Shown here in pieces: positions 16,042 through 23,512 of a stretch of DNA of 37,973 nucleotides. Numbering within the stretch: position 1 is the stretch's first letter; every line of letters begins with the position of its first letter. Under the pieces are notes generated by a model, which saw nothing but the letters and a program-made list of their open reading frames with translations, was not told the origin of the DNA and did no database searches. The stretch is from positions 1-37,973 of the forward strand of contig NZ_JAMGBG010000058.1 in NCBI RefSeq assembly GCF_023516595.1, in the 5' to 3' direction. The translations under genes and the position numbers were made by a program. This stretch comes from Streptomyces neyagawaensis (GTDB lineage Bacteria > Actinomycetota > Actinomycetes > Streptomycetales > Streptomycetaceae).

Positions 16042-16242
16042 TCATGACGATCGGGCCCGGCAGGGAGCGCGGTGCGCGGGGCACAACCGGACTCGTACCT
16101 CTGGGTAACGGCCGTACCCGTACTGGAGGCGCTCGACATCCAGATAGTGTTCGGCCGGCGCGGCACCGGCACCCTGTCCGTCGACTGCGTCAGCAGATCC
16201 CGCGCTCATCGTCTCCACGGCCTTCCGGCAGTCGACGCACAA
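16042..16242 (-). CDS. Possible small CxxC/CPxH protein
   Basis: A 66-codon frame from TTG 16242 with ATG 16209 as an alternative. It begins CVDCRKAVE and has RLCPAHRAPC near the end, so a CxxC and a CPxH pair could bind one zinc ion. Small proteins of this style are common in Streptomyces mobile elements, and the frame lies inside the putative att-flanked island. Codon third positions are less GC-biased than in neighbouring genes, as expected for acquired DNA. No ribosome site is convincing, and the frame stays open upstream, so it may be a fragment or not a gene. Confidence 0.3.
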   Translation of the reverse strand: MCVDCRKAVETMSAGSADAVDGQGAGAAPAEHYLDVERLQYGYGRYPEVRVRLCPAHRAPCRARSS

Positions 16243-16322
16243 CGCCCCGGAGCTGCGGGGGAGGGTGTGGTGCCACCCGCCCGCGCCCCGGGGCGCCGTG
16301 CTCGTGCTGGACCCGCCGGCCG

Positions 16323-16550
16323 TCAGTTGTCTTCCGGCATGGGCGCGTCCTGGGCTTTCCTCATCCGCTCAGGCGTCCAGTAGTCCCGGACCTTCTCCGG
16401 ATCCTGCCGTACCTCGTTGACGGTGGTCCCCGAGTCGGGCTGCGGCTCGGGTTCTGCCGCGGTGGCCGCGGTACGCCAGGCGGTCACCGCGACGACGGCT
16501 GCGACGAGGGCGGCGGCTGCTGCCCAGCGGCTCAGACTGCTGCGACGCAC
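16323..16550 (-). CDS. Small secreted protein resembling a protease propeptide
   Basis: A 75-residue protein starting at GTG 16550 with AAGGAG a good distance upstream. Residues 1-32 form a signal peptide or single membrane anchor: an RRSSLSR basic start, an Ala/Val-rich core, and a likely cleavage after ATAA. The mature part of about 43 residues ends with VRDYWTPERMRKAQDAPMPED. The WTPERM-x-KA core also appears in the pro-region of the protease encoded 37 bases upstream (ERFWTPERMAKAV). It therefore looks like a free-standing propeptide or inhibitor-like partner of that protease, or the remnant of a second protease gene. The operon arrangement favours a functional link (inference). Confidence 0.7.
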   Translation of the reverse strand: MRRSSLSRWAAAAALVAAVVAVTAWRTAATAAEPEPQPDSGTTVNEVRQDPEKVRDYWTPERMRKAQDAPMPEDN

Positions 16551-16587
16551 AGGGCCTTCTCCTTGGTCCGATTCCGTGTCGGGTCTG

Positions 16588-17616
16588 TCAGGTTACGCCG
16601 CCCTGGGCGTCGTACATGCCCTTGACGCCGTCATCGAAGTAGGAGGACCGGTTCCAGCCGTCGGAGTTGACCGTGCTCATCACCCCGTTGACGGAACCGA
16701 GTCCGTTCGAGTCGTTGAACTCACGCAGCCATGGTCCACCACTGGAACCGCCGCCGAAGTTGCACTGGAGCTCGATGCGACCGTCACTGACTGCCCGTGT
16801 CGTGCCCGTGCACGCCCATTGGATCTCCCCGCCGTCGTGGTTCCCGGGATAGCCGAAGATCGTGACGGCCTGCTGGCGCGAGAAGTTCCAGCTCAGTCCG
16901 TGGCCGCCGGTGACATTGACGATCTTGTTCCCGTTGAGCGGCCAGGTGGTCACCATCGCCACGTCCCGCCTGAGATCGCTGTCATTGATCCAGGCGGTGA
17001 AGGTACGCATCTGCTTCGCGGCGAAGGTGCCGAAGGGACGCGCCCCGGAGCGGTAACGCGGCACATAGACCCAGTTGGTCATCCAGGTACCGCCCCTGCC
17101 GCCGTGCACGCAGTGCCCGGCCGTGATCACCATCTGCTTCGAGCTACTGTTCAGCGCGCTCGCCGAACACGCGTAGGTGCCGCCGGTGCTGGGGTCGGTG
17201 AAGAACACCTTGCCCACCGCGGCGGATTCGTTGATGCGCGGGGCCTTGACGGCGGAACGCGGCGGGGCGGACGGAACCGATCCCGGCTTCCCGGTGGGGC
17301 CGGCCGACTTCGTGGCGTCCGGCCTCGGCGCGGCGGGCGCCTTGTCGAGCGAGACGGCCTTCGCCATCCGCTCCGGCGTCCAGAAGCGCTCCAGCGCGGC
17401 GATGTCCTTCGCCGAGTCGACCGGAGCGCCGTTCGACAGCCGTGCCGACCGACCGACGCTCGCCGCCTCGCTCCCCGAGGCGGTGAGCGCACCGGCGGTG
17501 GCCCGGGTCTGTGCCGCGGCCAGGGCGGGTGCCGCCTCGGCGGCCGTTCCCGTACCGATCAATGCCAGTACGGTGGCCGCGGCCAGCGGGAGTATCGAGT
17601 GTCTGAGACTGCGCAC
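16588..17616 (-). CDS. Secreted trypsin-like serine protease
   Basis: A 342-residue secreted protease from GTG 17616 with AAGGAG upstream. A signal peptide covers about residues 1-29 (cleavage near AEA-AP). A pro-region to about 125 contains ERFWTPERMAKA (77-88) and a Pro/Ala/Lys-rich linker. The catalytic domain follows from SAAVGKVFF, with the triad His168 in TAGHCV, Asp218 in LRRDVAM and Ser292 in GGGSSGGPW. Cys150/Cys169 and Cys269/Cys285 are placed for disulfides. It belongs to the glutamyl-endopeptidase-like/trypsin-like group common in Streptomyces; specificity is not clear. The small protein at 16323-16550 follows on the same strand. Both lie between the tRNA-Pro repeats. Confidence 0.92.
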   Translation of the reverse strand: MRSLRHSILPLAAATVLALIGTGTAAEAAPALAAAQTRATAGALTASGSEAASVGRSARLSNGAPVDSAKDIAALERFWTPERMAKAVSLDKAPAAPRPDATKSAGPTGKPGSVPSAPPRSAVKAPRINESAAVGKVFFTDPSTGGTYACSASALNSSSKQMVITAGHCVHGGRGGTWMTNWVYVPRYRSGARPFGTFAAKQMRTFTAWINDSDLRRDVAMVTTWPLNGNKIVNVTGGHGLSWNFSRQQAVTIFGYPGNHDGGEIQWACTGTTRAVSDGRIELQCNFGGGSSGGPWLREFNDSNGLGSVNGVMSTVNSDGWNRSSYFDDGVKGMYDAQGGVT

Positions 17617-17656
17617 TAACTGCTCCTTCGATCGTCGTTGGAGTGCGTTCGGTGCG

Positions 17657-17716
17657 GTGCGTTCGCTGCACGGCTGTCGTCGCCGTGCGTGCGTTGCACA
17701 GCTGTCGCGGCCGTGC
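17657..17716. repeat. Two adjacent imperfect repeats upstream of the protease gene
   Basis: 17657-17688 and 17689-17716 are head-to-tail copies starting GTGCGTT, with shared GCAC-GCTGTCG-GCCGTGC text; the second lacks four bases. They lie just upstream of the protease start, in its leader or promoter. Confidence 0.55.
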
Positions 17717-18445
17717 CGGCTACGGAGGCATGGCCGATCAGCGTGTGGAGCACAGCGAACCTAGGTGGGTCGAGTACATGCCAAACAGCCTCAGTTCGGC
17801 CGCGCTGCTCCCCGCCGCGAGGGACCCATGTATTCGGTCGGTCCGAATCGCCGCTTGTTTCACGGATCGCCGAGTCCTGGGCGATGCCGTGTCGTCGGTC
17901 GTGCACGCTCTCGGGTGAACGGCATGCGGACGGGCAGGTTGCGCCCCGGGGGGTGATGGGGACGGCCACGTCCGGCCGACCCCGATGACACACCGATGGC
18001 GGCACCGCAGTCGCACGTCGGTCTGACCGCTAATCGGCCGGGGACGAGGTGCGTCAGGGCAACCGTGACGAACACCAATGGCTGGTTTACGGCCTCGGCG
18101 GACGGGCCGGTCCCCGCTCCTGAGCGCGGAGGGCGTATGTCACAGCAGGTACGACATCAGCGAACTTGGGGTCCCATTCGGGTTGGACGCAGGCAAGTTG
18201 CCAGTTATCGGTGCCAGTTGGCATATCACGGTGTGTAGTGCTGCGCGCTGTCCGGATTTCACCGGTACAGAGCGACAACGTTGAACCTCGCGCGGCAGAA
18301 GGCCGAGATCACGCTCGTTGCCTTGGGAACGTCTTGGGAGCGTCTTGGGATCGCCTGGGGTCGCCGGGGAGATGTGCGTTCAGCGCCGGGCGGGACAAGG
18401 GCTGGACGACCCGGTTGGGATGCCGCGCATTCGGCCCGCAGCTGA

Positions 18446-18592
18446 GCCCCGGAAGACGCCCGACGGCGCCTGTGGAACACGGAGGCGCCCGATGGTTCGG
18501 ACGGAGCGAAGGCGGCGGCACGCAGTACGAAGATCCTCCTGCTCACGCACGAGACGATCGCCGGCGAACTTGGAATGCGCTCGACTCTCACT
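18446..18592 (+). pseudogene. Coding-like fragment without a start
   Basis: After a TGA at 18443 the plus-strand frame reads as plausible protein, including RRRLWNTEAPDG and ARSTKILLLTHETIAGELGMR, before running into the tRNA-like repeat. KILLLTHETI resembles the first strand of a glycosyltransferase or similar Rossmann protein. No start codon or ribosome site is seen. It may be a gene remnant trimmed by integration or deletion, or a chance open frame. Confidence 0.25.
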
Positions 18593-18593
18593 C

Positions 18594-18638
18594 CTGGGGG
18601 TCAAGCGGTCGCCGGTTCAAATCCCTGTCGTCCCGACT
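18594..18638 (+). repeat. Right copy of the att-like repeat (tRNA-Pro 3' half)
   Basis: Matches 15893-15936 from the anticodon loop CTGGGGG to past the acceptor end, differing by two substitutions and one extra C in the T arm. The 5' half of a tRNA is not preserved beside it, so it is not a working tRNA gene. Similarity continues weakly beyond it: a small hairpin, AGTCG, then AGGTCAG and a terminator, as after the real tRNA. Confidence 0.65.
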
Positions 18639-18657
18639 TCGCGAAGTCGAAGGTCAG

Positions 18658-18688
18658 AGGCCGCTTCAGACGAGATCTGAGGCGGCCT
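18658..18688 (+). terminator. Terminator after the right att-like repeat
   Basis: A 13-bp stem with one wobble: AGGCCGCTTCAGA and TCTGAGGCGGCCT around CGAGA, followed by TCTCCTG. It occupies the same position relative to the repeat as the terminator at 15955-15986 does to tRNA-Pro, so it is probably the original tRNA terminator displaced by the insertion (inference). Confidence 0.8.
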
Positions 18689-18762
18689 TCTCCTGTGTCC
18701 GGAGCCATCCTTGGGCATGCTGCACTCCAGATCCGAGCAACCGGGCACCGGGGAGGCATCGC

Positions 18763-19764
18763 ATGAGGATCGTCATCACGGGGGGCTTCGGCTTTCTGGG
18801 GCGGCTGGTCGCCGGCGCGTTGGTGGAGAGGCGGACGTTCCGTGGGGCGCCGATCGAGCGTCTGGTGCTCGCCGATCGGGTCGTGCCGGACGGGGAGCAC
18901 TTGGCGTCCGACCCGCTTGTGGAGGTCGTACGGGGCGAGCTGGCCGACCGGCTCGACACCGTGTTCGCGGAGCCCGTTGACCTGGTCATCCATCTCGCCG
19001 CCGCCGTCTCCGCCGAGTGCGAGGCCGACTTCGACCTCGGCATGCGCGCGAACCTCGACACCACCCGCGCCCTCCTCGAAGCCGTCCGGACCCAGTCGTT
19101 GGCCGGCGGGCCGACCCCGCGGCTCGTGTTCTCCAGCAGCGTGGCGGTCTACGGCCCCGACCCGGCGCTGCCGCTCCCGCCCGTCGTCAACGAAGCGACC
19201 CTGCCCACGCCACGCTCCAGCTACGGCATCCAGAAGCTCATCTGCGAGCAGCTGATCGCGGACCACACCCGGCGCGGGTTCGTCGACGGACGGGTCGCCC
19301 GCCTGATGACCGTCGCCGTGCGGCCCGGCAAGCCGAACGCGGCCGCCTCCGGGTTCCTCTCCGGCATCATCCGCGAACCCCTTGCGGGCCTCCCCGCCGT
19401 CTGCCCCGTACGGCCCGGCCTGCGCGTGGCCCTCGCCTCCCCGCGCCGCACCGTCGCGGCCCTGTTGCTCCTCGCGGAGGTCGAGCGCGGCACCGGACCG
19501 GGGAAGCTCGACGGGGGACTGCCGGTCAACCTTCCGGCGCTCACCGTCTCCGTCGCCGAGATGATCGCCACGCTGCGGCAGGTCGCCGGTGACGCCGTCG
19601 CCGACCTGGTCACCGTCGCCCCCGACCCCGCCGTCGAGGCCATCGTGGGCTCGTGGCCGTCCGCCTTCGACCACTCCCGCGCCGCCGCGCTGGGGCTGGA
19701 GCCCGACCCGGACTTCGCGTCGGTCGTACGCGACCACCTTGCCGGTTCCCCGAGGGAATCCTGA
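18763..19764 (+). CDS. NAD-dependent epimerase/dehydratase (D-erythronate dehydrogenase-like)
   Basis: A 333-residue extended short-chain dehydrogenase. The Rossmann motif TGGFGFLG lies at residues 6-13, HLAAAVSAECEADFD near 80, VFSSSVAVYG carries the catalytic serine region, and SYGIQK provides Tyr154 and Lys158. The VRPGKPNAAASGFLSGIIREPLAG and RVALASPRRTVAALLLL segments are characteristic of the DenD branch, which oxidises sugar acids such as D-erythronate at C2. That substrate is inferred from family resemblance only. ATG 18763 has GGGAGG 8 bases upstream. It stands alone, convergent with the methyltransferase. The 250 bases after it contain only a degenerate repeat of about 17 bp built on CCGTTCCGGCGCACCGG (19936-20021). 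Confidence 0.88.
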   Translation: MRIVITGGFGFLGRLVAGALVERRTFRGAPIERLVLADRVVPDGEHLASDPLVEVVRGELADRLDTVFAEPVDLVIHLAAAVSAECEADFDLGMRANLDTTRALLEAVRTQSLAGGPTPRLVFSSSVAVYGPDPALPLPPVVNEATLPTPRSSYGIQKLICEQLIADHTRRGFVDGRVARLMTVAVRPGKPNAAASGFLSGIIREPLAGLPAVCPVRPGLRVALASPRRTVAALLLLAEVERGTGPGKLDGGLPVNLPALTVSVAEMIATLRQVAGDAVADLVTVAPDPAVEAIVGSWPSAFDHSRAAALGLEPDPDFASVVRDHLAGSPRES

Positions 19765-20017
19765 TCGGCCGGCAGTCGTCCGGTCACGGGTGGGACTGTG
19801 GCCACAGCTTGCGCGACCTTCGCGTCCTGGGGGTCACGTGAACGGTCTACGTACGGTCCTCGTCTGCCTTGTGATCATGTGCGTCGCGGTGGTGTCACGC
19901 ATCCCTCAGACTCGGCTGAACCGTCCCGGGGCCGGGCACCGGAACGGCCCGTGTGCCGGAGCGGTCGGTGCGTCGGGAAGGGGCGGTGCGGGGGAACGGG
20001 CCGGTGCGCCGGAACGG

Positions 20018-20788
20018 TCAGTCCTTCAGGGCGACCAGGACATGGCTGTCGCCGTACTGCCAGACAGGCGTGATGTGGGCGAAGCCCGCCGCGCGCAGGA
20101 GTTCTTCGTGGCATGCCAGGGGCAGATCGTTGTCGTTGCCGTCGTGGTTGCCGGACGCGGCCCGGCGCTTCTCGCGCTGCGCGAACAGGTCGGCCAGCTC
20201 CGGGTCCTCGGCTGCCGCGGCCCACCAGGCCCCCCAGTCCTCGTGCTCGGGGGTGCGCGACCGCTCGGCTCGCCTGCCGCCCACCACGGCGGTGAGGTCC
20301 GAGCACCGGCGGTCGTCCAGGGCGAAATGGTCGCCGTTGACGAGGGCCCCACCGGGCCGCAGCAGGGTGAACAGACTCCGGTACGTGCTCAGCAGGGTGG
20401 GCTCGGAGAGGTAGTGGAGGGCCGTGGTGGACACGACCGCGTCCAGGGGGCGGCCCAGGCCGAGGGCGTCGGTCCAGCCGGCTTCGCCGATGACGGCGTC
20501 GACGAAACGGGCGGCGTTCGCGTGGTGGGTGCGGCCGAGTTCGAGGAGCAGCGGGTCCATGTCCACGGCGACGATCTCGGCGTCCGGCAGCCGCGCGGCG
20601 AGCCGGGCGGCCATCGAACCCGGGCCGCAGCCGAGGTCGAGCAGGAGCGGCCGGGGCCGGTCGGTGGTGACGTGCTCGACGACGTCGGCGATGACCGTGA
20701 ACCGTTCCTCGCGGGCGACGGCGTAGTGCTGCTGCTGGCGTTCCCAGCGGCCGATCCACACCTCGGCCGTCTCCATGCTCACGCCCAT
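20018..20788 (-). CDS. Class I SAM-dependent methyltransferase
   Basis: A 256-residue methyltransferase. Motif I is LLLDLGCGPGSMAARLA (about residues 48-64), motif II EIVAVDMDPLLLELG with the ribose-binding acidic residue, then DAVVSTTALHYLSE (motif IV) and LLRPGGALVNGDHF (motif VI). The C-terminal part, with AGFAHITPVWQYGDSHVLVALKD, is typical of trans-aconitate or tellurite-resistance-like small-molecule methyltransferases; the substrate is not known. ATG 20788 is used; ATG 20776 is also possible. It lies 187 bases downstream of the class V PLP gene on the same strand, but a LacI-like palindrome at 20848-20862 suggests its own promoter. Confidence 0.88.
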   Translation of the reverse strand: MGVSMETAEVWIGRWERQQQHYAVAREERFTVIADVVEHVTTDRPRPLLLDLGCGPGSMAARLAARLPDAEIVAVDMDPLLLELGRTHHANAARFVDAVIGEAGWTDALGLGRPLDAVVSTTALHYLSEPTLLSTYRSLFTLLRPGGALVNGDHFALDDRRCSDLTAVVGGRRAERSRTPEHEDWGAWWAAAAEDPELADLFAQREKRRAASGNHDGNDNDLPLACHEELLRAAGFAHITPVWQYGDSHVLVALKD

Positions 20789-20847
20789 GGCTTCGCGTCG
20801 CCTCTTCCGTCTCGCACCGCCGGTTGTGATCAGAACCTACCGGTTAT

Positions 20848-20862
20848 TGGAAACGGTTTCCA
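20848..20862. promoter_or_regulatory. LacI-family-like operator upstream of the methyltransferase
   Basis: TGGAAAC-G-GTTTCCA is a perfect 15-bp palindrome about 60 bases upstream of the methyltransferase start. TGGAAAC/GTTTCCA arms are typical of LacI/GalR-family operators, though these more often have an even centre. No LacI-family gene is in the window. Confidence 0.55.
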
Positions 20863-20916
20863 TTCGCTGGGGTGCGGGACGCGGGGTGCGGCGTGCTGGT
20901 GGTGCTAGGTGTTGGT

Positions 20917-20951
20917 GGTGCCGGGTGCCGGGTGCCGGGTGCCGGGTGCCG
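20917..20951. repeat. Five perfect tandem copies of GGTGCCG
   Basis: A 7-bp unit repeated five times without interruption in the gap after the class V PLP gene. Short perfect repeats like this can vary in number between strains. No coding frame uses it. Confidence 0.85.
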
Positions 20952-20974
20952 GTACGGAGCGTGGGGTGCCCCGT

Positions 20975-22174
20975 TTACGCCAGCCCAGCCAGCACACCCA
21001 GCAACTCGTCGATCTCCCCCGCCGTGTTGTACACGTGCACGCTGACCCGCACCGAGCCGTCCCGTTTGTCGGTGCCGGCCTGGCAGAGGTTGTCGGCGCG
21101 GACCATGAAGCCGTGGCTGTACAGGATGAAGCCCAGGTCGTCCGAAGGGATGTCGCGGTGCCGGAAGGTGACGATGTCGTGGCGTCGCTGGATCCGGGAG
21201 TCGGCGGCCAGGCTGGCCCGGCAGCCGAGGACCTCGTACGGGGCGAGGTGGCACAGCCCCTCCGTGAAGCGGGCCGTGAGCGCCTGGGTCCAGCGGGCGA
21301 TCCGGTCCGGGCCGGTGATGTCCAGCCAGTCCAGCGCGGCCTCCAGCGCCGCGATTCCCACCGTGTTGGGGGTGCCCTGCCAGCCGCCCGGCCGGAACTC
21401 CGGGCCCCGGTCGGGGGAGTTGCGGGCCCATACGGCCCCGGAGCCGGGCAGGGCCAGGGCCTTGTGCCCGGAGAACGCCACGAAGTCCACGTCGAGGCGG
21501 TCCACGGACAGTGGCACATGGCCGACCCCCTGCGCGGCGTCCAGGCAGATCGGCACGTGCGGGCCGACGGCCTCGCGGACGCGGTGCACGTTCATGTCGC
21601 CGCCGTACACGTGATGGACGTGGGTGACGGCGACGAAACGGGTGCGCGGGCCGATCACCGAGGGCAGCGCCCGGTGGTCGTAGTCGCCGGACGACTCCTG
21701 GTACGGCAGCGGCCTCACCCGTACGGTGACGCCCTGCCCCGCCAGCAGGTCCCGGACCTCCAGCCAGGGGTCCAGATTGGCCCGGTGGTCGGCGAAGGGG
21801 ACGAGGATCTCGTCGCCGTCCGACAGGAGCCCCGCGAGCCAGTCGCGGGCGATGGTCCGCAGCCCCTCGGTGGTACCGCCGGTGAAGTGGACGCCCGAGC
21901 GGTCCGGCGCGGGGTCGCCGAGGAAGTCCTTGACGCGCCGCCGGGTGCGCTCCACCAGGGCCGTGGTGCGGTTGGCCCAGGGGTAACCGCCGCGCCCCGC
22001 ATTGGCGTTGGCGGTCGTCAGGTAGGTCTGTACGGCGTCCAGGACGGCACGCGGCTTCTGCGTGGTGGCCGCGCTGTCGAAGTAGGTGACGTCCGGGTGC
22101 GCGGTGATGATGGGGAACTGCTCCCGCACCGCACGCTGCCAGTCGGCCAGCTCCTCCAGATCGGTTCCCGGCAT
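20975..22174 (-). CDS. Class V PLP enzyme, cysteine desulfurase-like
   Basis: A 399-residue fold-I PLP enzyme of aminotransferase class V, closest in pattern to SufS/CsdA cysteine desulfurases and cysteine lyases. It shows TYFDSAATTQKP near residue 30, GTTEGLRTIARDWL, FADHRANLDPWLE (histidine stacking on PLP), VTHVHHVYGG, CLDAAQGVGHVPL with the PLP aspartate, and VAFSGHKALALPGSG with Lys238 forming the PLP link. A late VRADNLCQAGT places a cysteine where SufS-type enzymes hold the persulfide cysteine. It lies three bases after the stop of the cysteine-synthase/rhodanese gene, as the last member of a three-gene operon. It may free sulfur from cysteine for the rhodanese domain, or act on the product of the neighbouring enzyme (inference). 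Confidence 0.88.
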   Translation of the reverse strand: MPGTDLEELADWQRAVREQFPIITAHPDVTYFDSAATTQKPRAVLDAVQTYLTTANANAGRGGYPWANRTTALVERTRRRVKDFLGDPAPDRSGVHFTGGTTEGLRTIARDWLAGLLSDGDEILVPFADHRANLDPWLEVRDLLAGQGVTVRVRPLPYQESSGDYDHRALPSVIGPRTRFVAVTHVHHVYGGDMNVHRVREAVGPHVPICLDAAQGVGHVPLSVDRLDVDFVAFSGHKALALPGSGAVWARNSPDRGPEFRPGGWQGTPNTVGIAALEAALDWLDITGPDRIARWTQALTARFTEGLCHLAPYEVLGCRASLAADSRIQRRHDIVTFRHRDIPSDDLGFILYSHGFMVRADNLCQAGTDKRDGSVRVSVHVYNTAGEIDELLGVLAGLA

Positions 22175-22177
22175 GGC

Positions 22178-23512
22178 TCAGTCCCTCACCAGCGGGGCGT
22201 CGGCGTCGCGCCACGCGACGATCCCGCCGGACAGGCTGCGGACGTCGGGGTGGCCCATACGGGTCAGCAGTGCCGCGTACCGGGCCGACTTCTCGCCGAC
22301 CGGACAGGCCAGCAGCACCGGCTGCCGTTTGCTGAACGGCAGGCCGCCGCGGACGAGTTCCTCGAACAGCTCGTCGGTGATGTTGACCGACCCGTCGATG
22401 TGCAGCGCGGCGTACGCCTGAGGCCCGCGCAGATCCACCACCAGCGGCCGGGGCGCGCCGTCCTCGATCCACCGCCGTGCCTCCGCCACCTCGATCACGG
22501 CGGCCTCCGCCCGCACCTCCGCGTCGGACAGGGCCGACGCCGAGTGCCGGCGGGCAGGGCGGCACAGCAGCTCGGGGCGGCGCTGCCGTACGTACCCGAG
22601 GTAGCTCTCGGCGCGGTCGCAGACGATGAAGACCGCCGTCCGCCGCTCACCCTCCGCCAACTCCGCGTCCAGCGGGCGGAGATGGCGTACCGCGCCGTGG
22701 AAGGCGGCGCCGCCCGTGGGACCGGTCAGCAGTCCGCAGCGGCGGATCAGGGTCAGCATCCCGTCGATGGCCTCGTCGGCGGTCACCGACTCGATCGTGT
22801 CGTACGTCGCCGGGTCGAACAGACCCACCTGGTGCACCTCGTCGATGGTGCGGATACCGGGGATGAAGTCCGACTTGTGGGCGACGAGGCCGACCACCCG
22901 TACGCCGGGGTCGTGTTCGCGCAGGACGCGGGCCACGCCGGTGGAGGAGCCCGCCGTGCCCACGCAGGCCACGAACCAGTCGGGGGCCCGGCCGTCGAGG
23001 TCCTTGACGATCTCCGGGCCGGTGCCCGCCGCGTGGGCCTCGGTGTTGCGCGGGTTGAAGTACTGGTCCGTGTGCAGATACGTGTCGTCCCGGCCGACGA
23101 GGGTCTGGTGGAAACGGGTCAGCGGGTCGTCGGTGTCGGTCGGGTCGAGACACTCGCTCTGCCCCGGCAGCTCCTCGATCTCCGCGCCCAGCAGCAGAAG
23201 CAGGTCCTTGATCTCGGGGACCCGCATCCGGTTGGTGACGCTCTTGAAGCGCAGGCCGTGCATCCCCGCCAGCAGCGCCAGGGCCTTGGCGGTGTTGCCG
23301 CTCGACAGCTCCACGACCGTCGCCCCGCGCTCCGCCGCCGAGGCCAGACCGGGCCCGGCCATGTGCCAGGCGGCCCGGTCCTTCACCGAGCCGAACGGAT
23401 TGAGCATCTCCAGCTTGGCGTACAGGTCGATGTGGCGCAGCCCGTGCACGGCCGGGTCGATCCGCACCAGCGGCGTGTTGCCGATGGCCTCCGTGATGCT
23501 GTCGTACCTCAT
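22178..23512 (-). CDS. Cysteine synthase-like PLP enzyme fused to a C-terminal rhodanese
   Basis: A 444-residue fusion. Residues about 5-310 form a fold-II PLP enzyme of the cysteine synthase/cystathionine beta-synthase group: EAIGNTPLVRI, NPFGSVKDRAA with the PLP lysine, VELSSGNTAKALA, VGTAGSSTGVARVL and LTGPTGGAAF. Residues about 335-444 form a rhodanese domain (VVDLRGPQAYAALHIDGSVNI) with active loop ACPVGEKSARYA, whose cysteine can carry a persulfide. ATG 23512 is chosen because it overlaps the stop of the decarboxylase gene (ATGA) and starts directly with the enzyme fold; the frame extends 18 codons further up. The fusion suggests that sulfur is passed as a persulfide between domains (inference). 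The carbon acceptor is unknown. Confidence 0.9.
   Translation of the reverse strand: MRYDSITEAIGNTPLVRIDPAVHGLRHIDLYAKLEMLNPFGSVKDRAAWHMAGPGLASAAERGATVVELSSGNTAKALALLAGMHGLRFKSVTNRMRVPEIKDLLLLLGAEIEELPGQSECLDPTDTDDPLTRFHQTLVGRDDTYLHTDQYFNPRNTEAHAAGTGPEIVKDLDGRAPDWFVACVGTAGSSTGVARVLREHDPGVRVVGLVAHKSDFIPGIRTIDEVHQVGLFDPATYDTIESVTADEAIDGMLTLIRRCGLLTGPTGGAAFHGAVRHLRPLDAELAEGERRTAVFIVCDRAESYLGYVRQRRPELLCRPARRHSASALSDAEVRAEAAVIEVAEARRWIEDGAPRPLVVDLRGPQAYAALHIDGSVNITDELFEELVRGGLPFSKRQPVLLACPVGEKSARYAALLTRMGHPDVRSLSGGIVAWRDADAPLVRD

Larger units (their letters stand above)
17617..18762. other. Intergenic region of about 1.1 kb, largely without supported genes
   Basis: No convincing gene is present on either strand; the frames here have random composition and no family motifs. 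It holds a short tandem repeat (17657-17716), a palindrome with arms ATTCGG and CCGAAT (17832-17848), a run of CTTGGGA-type decamers near 18332-18360, a coding-like fragment (18446-18592), the right att-like repeat (18594-18638) and a terminator (18658-18688). The relatively low GC and lack of genes fit a decayed insertion. Confidence 0.6.

Noticed and set aside
17643..18005. Short frames on both strands upstream of the protease
   Set aside because: No ribosome sites, no domain features, and Arg/Cys-rich random composition.
18555..18638. A second complete tRNA-Pro
   Set aside because: Only the 3' half matches; the putative acceptor GAGACG and D arm fit poorly, the anticodon arm is broken by extra bases, and the T arm has an inserted base.
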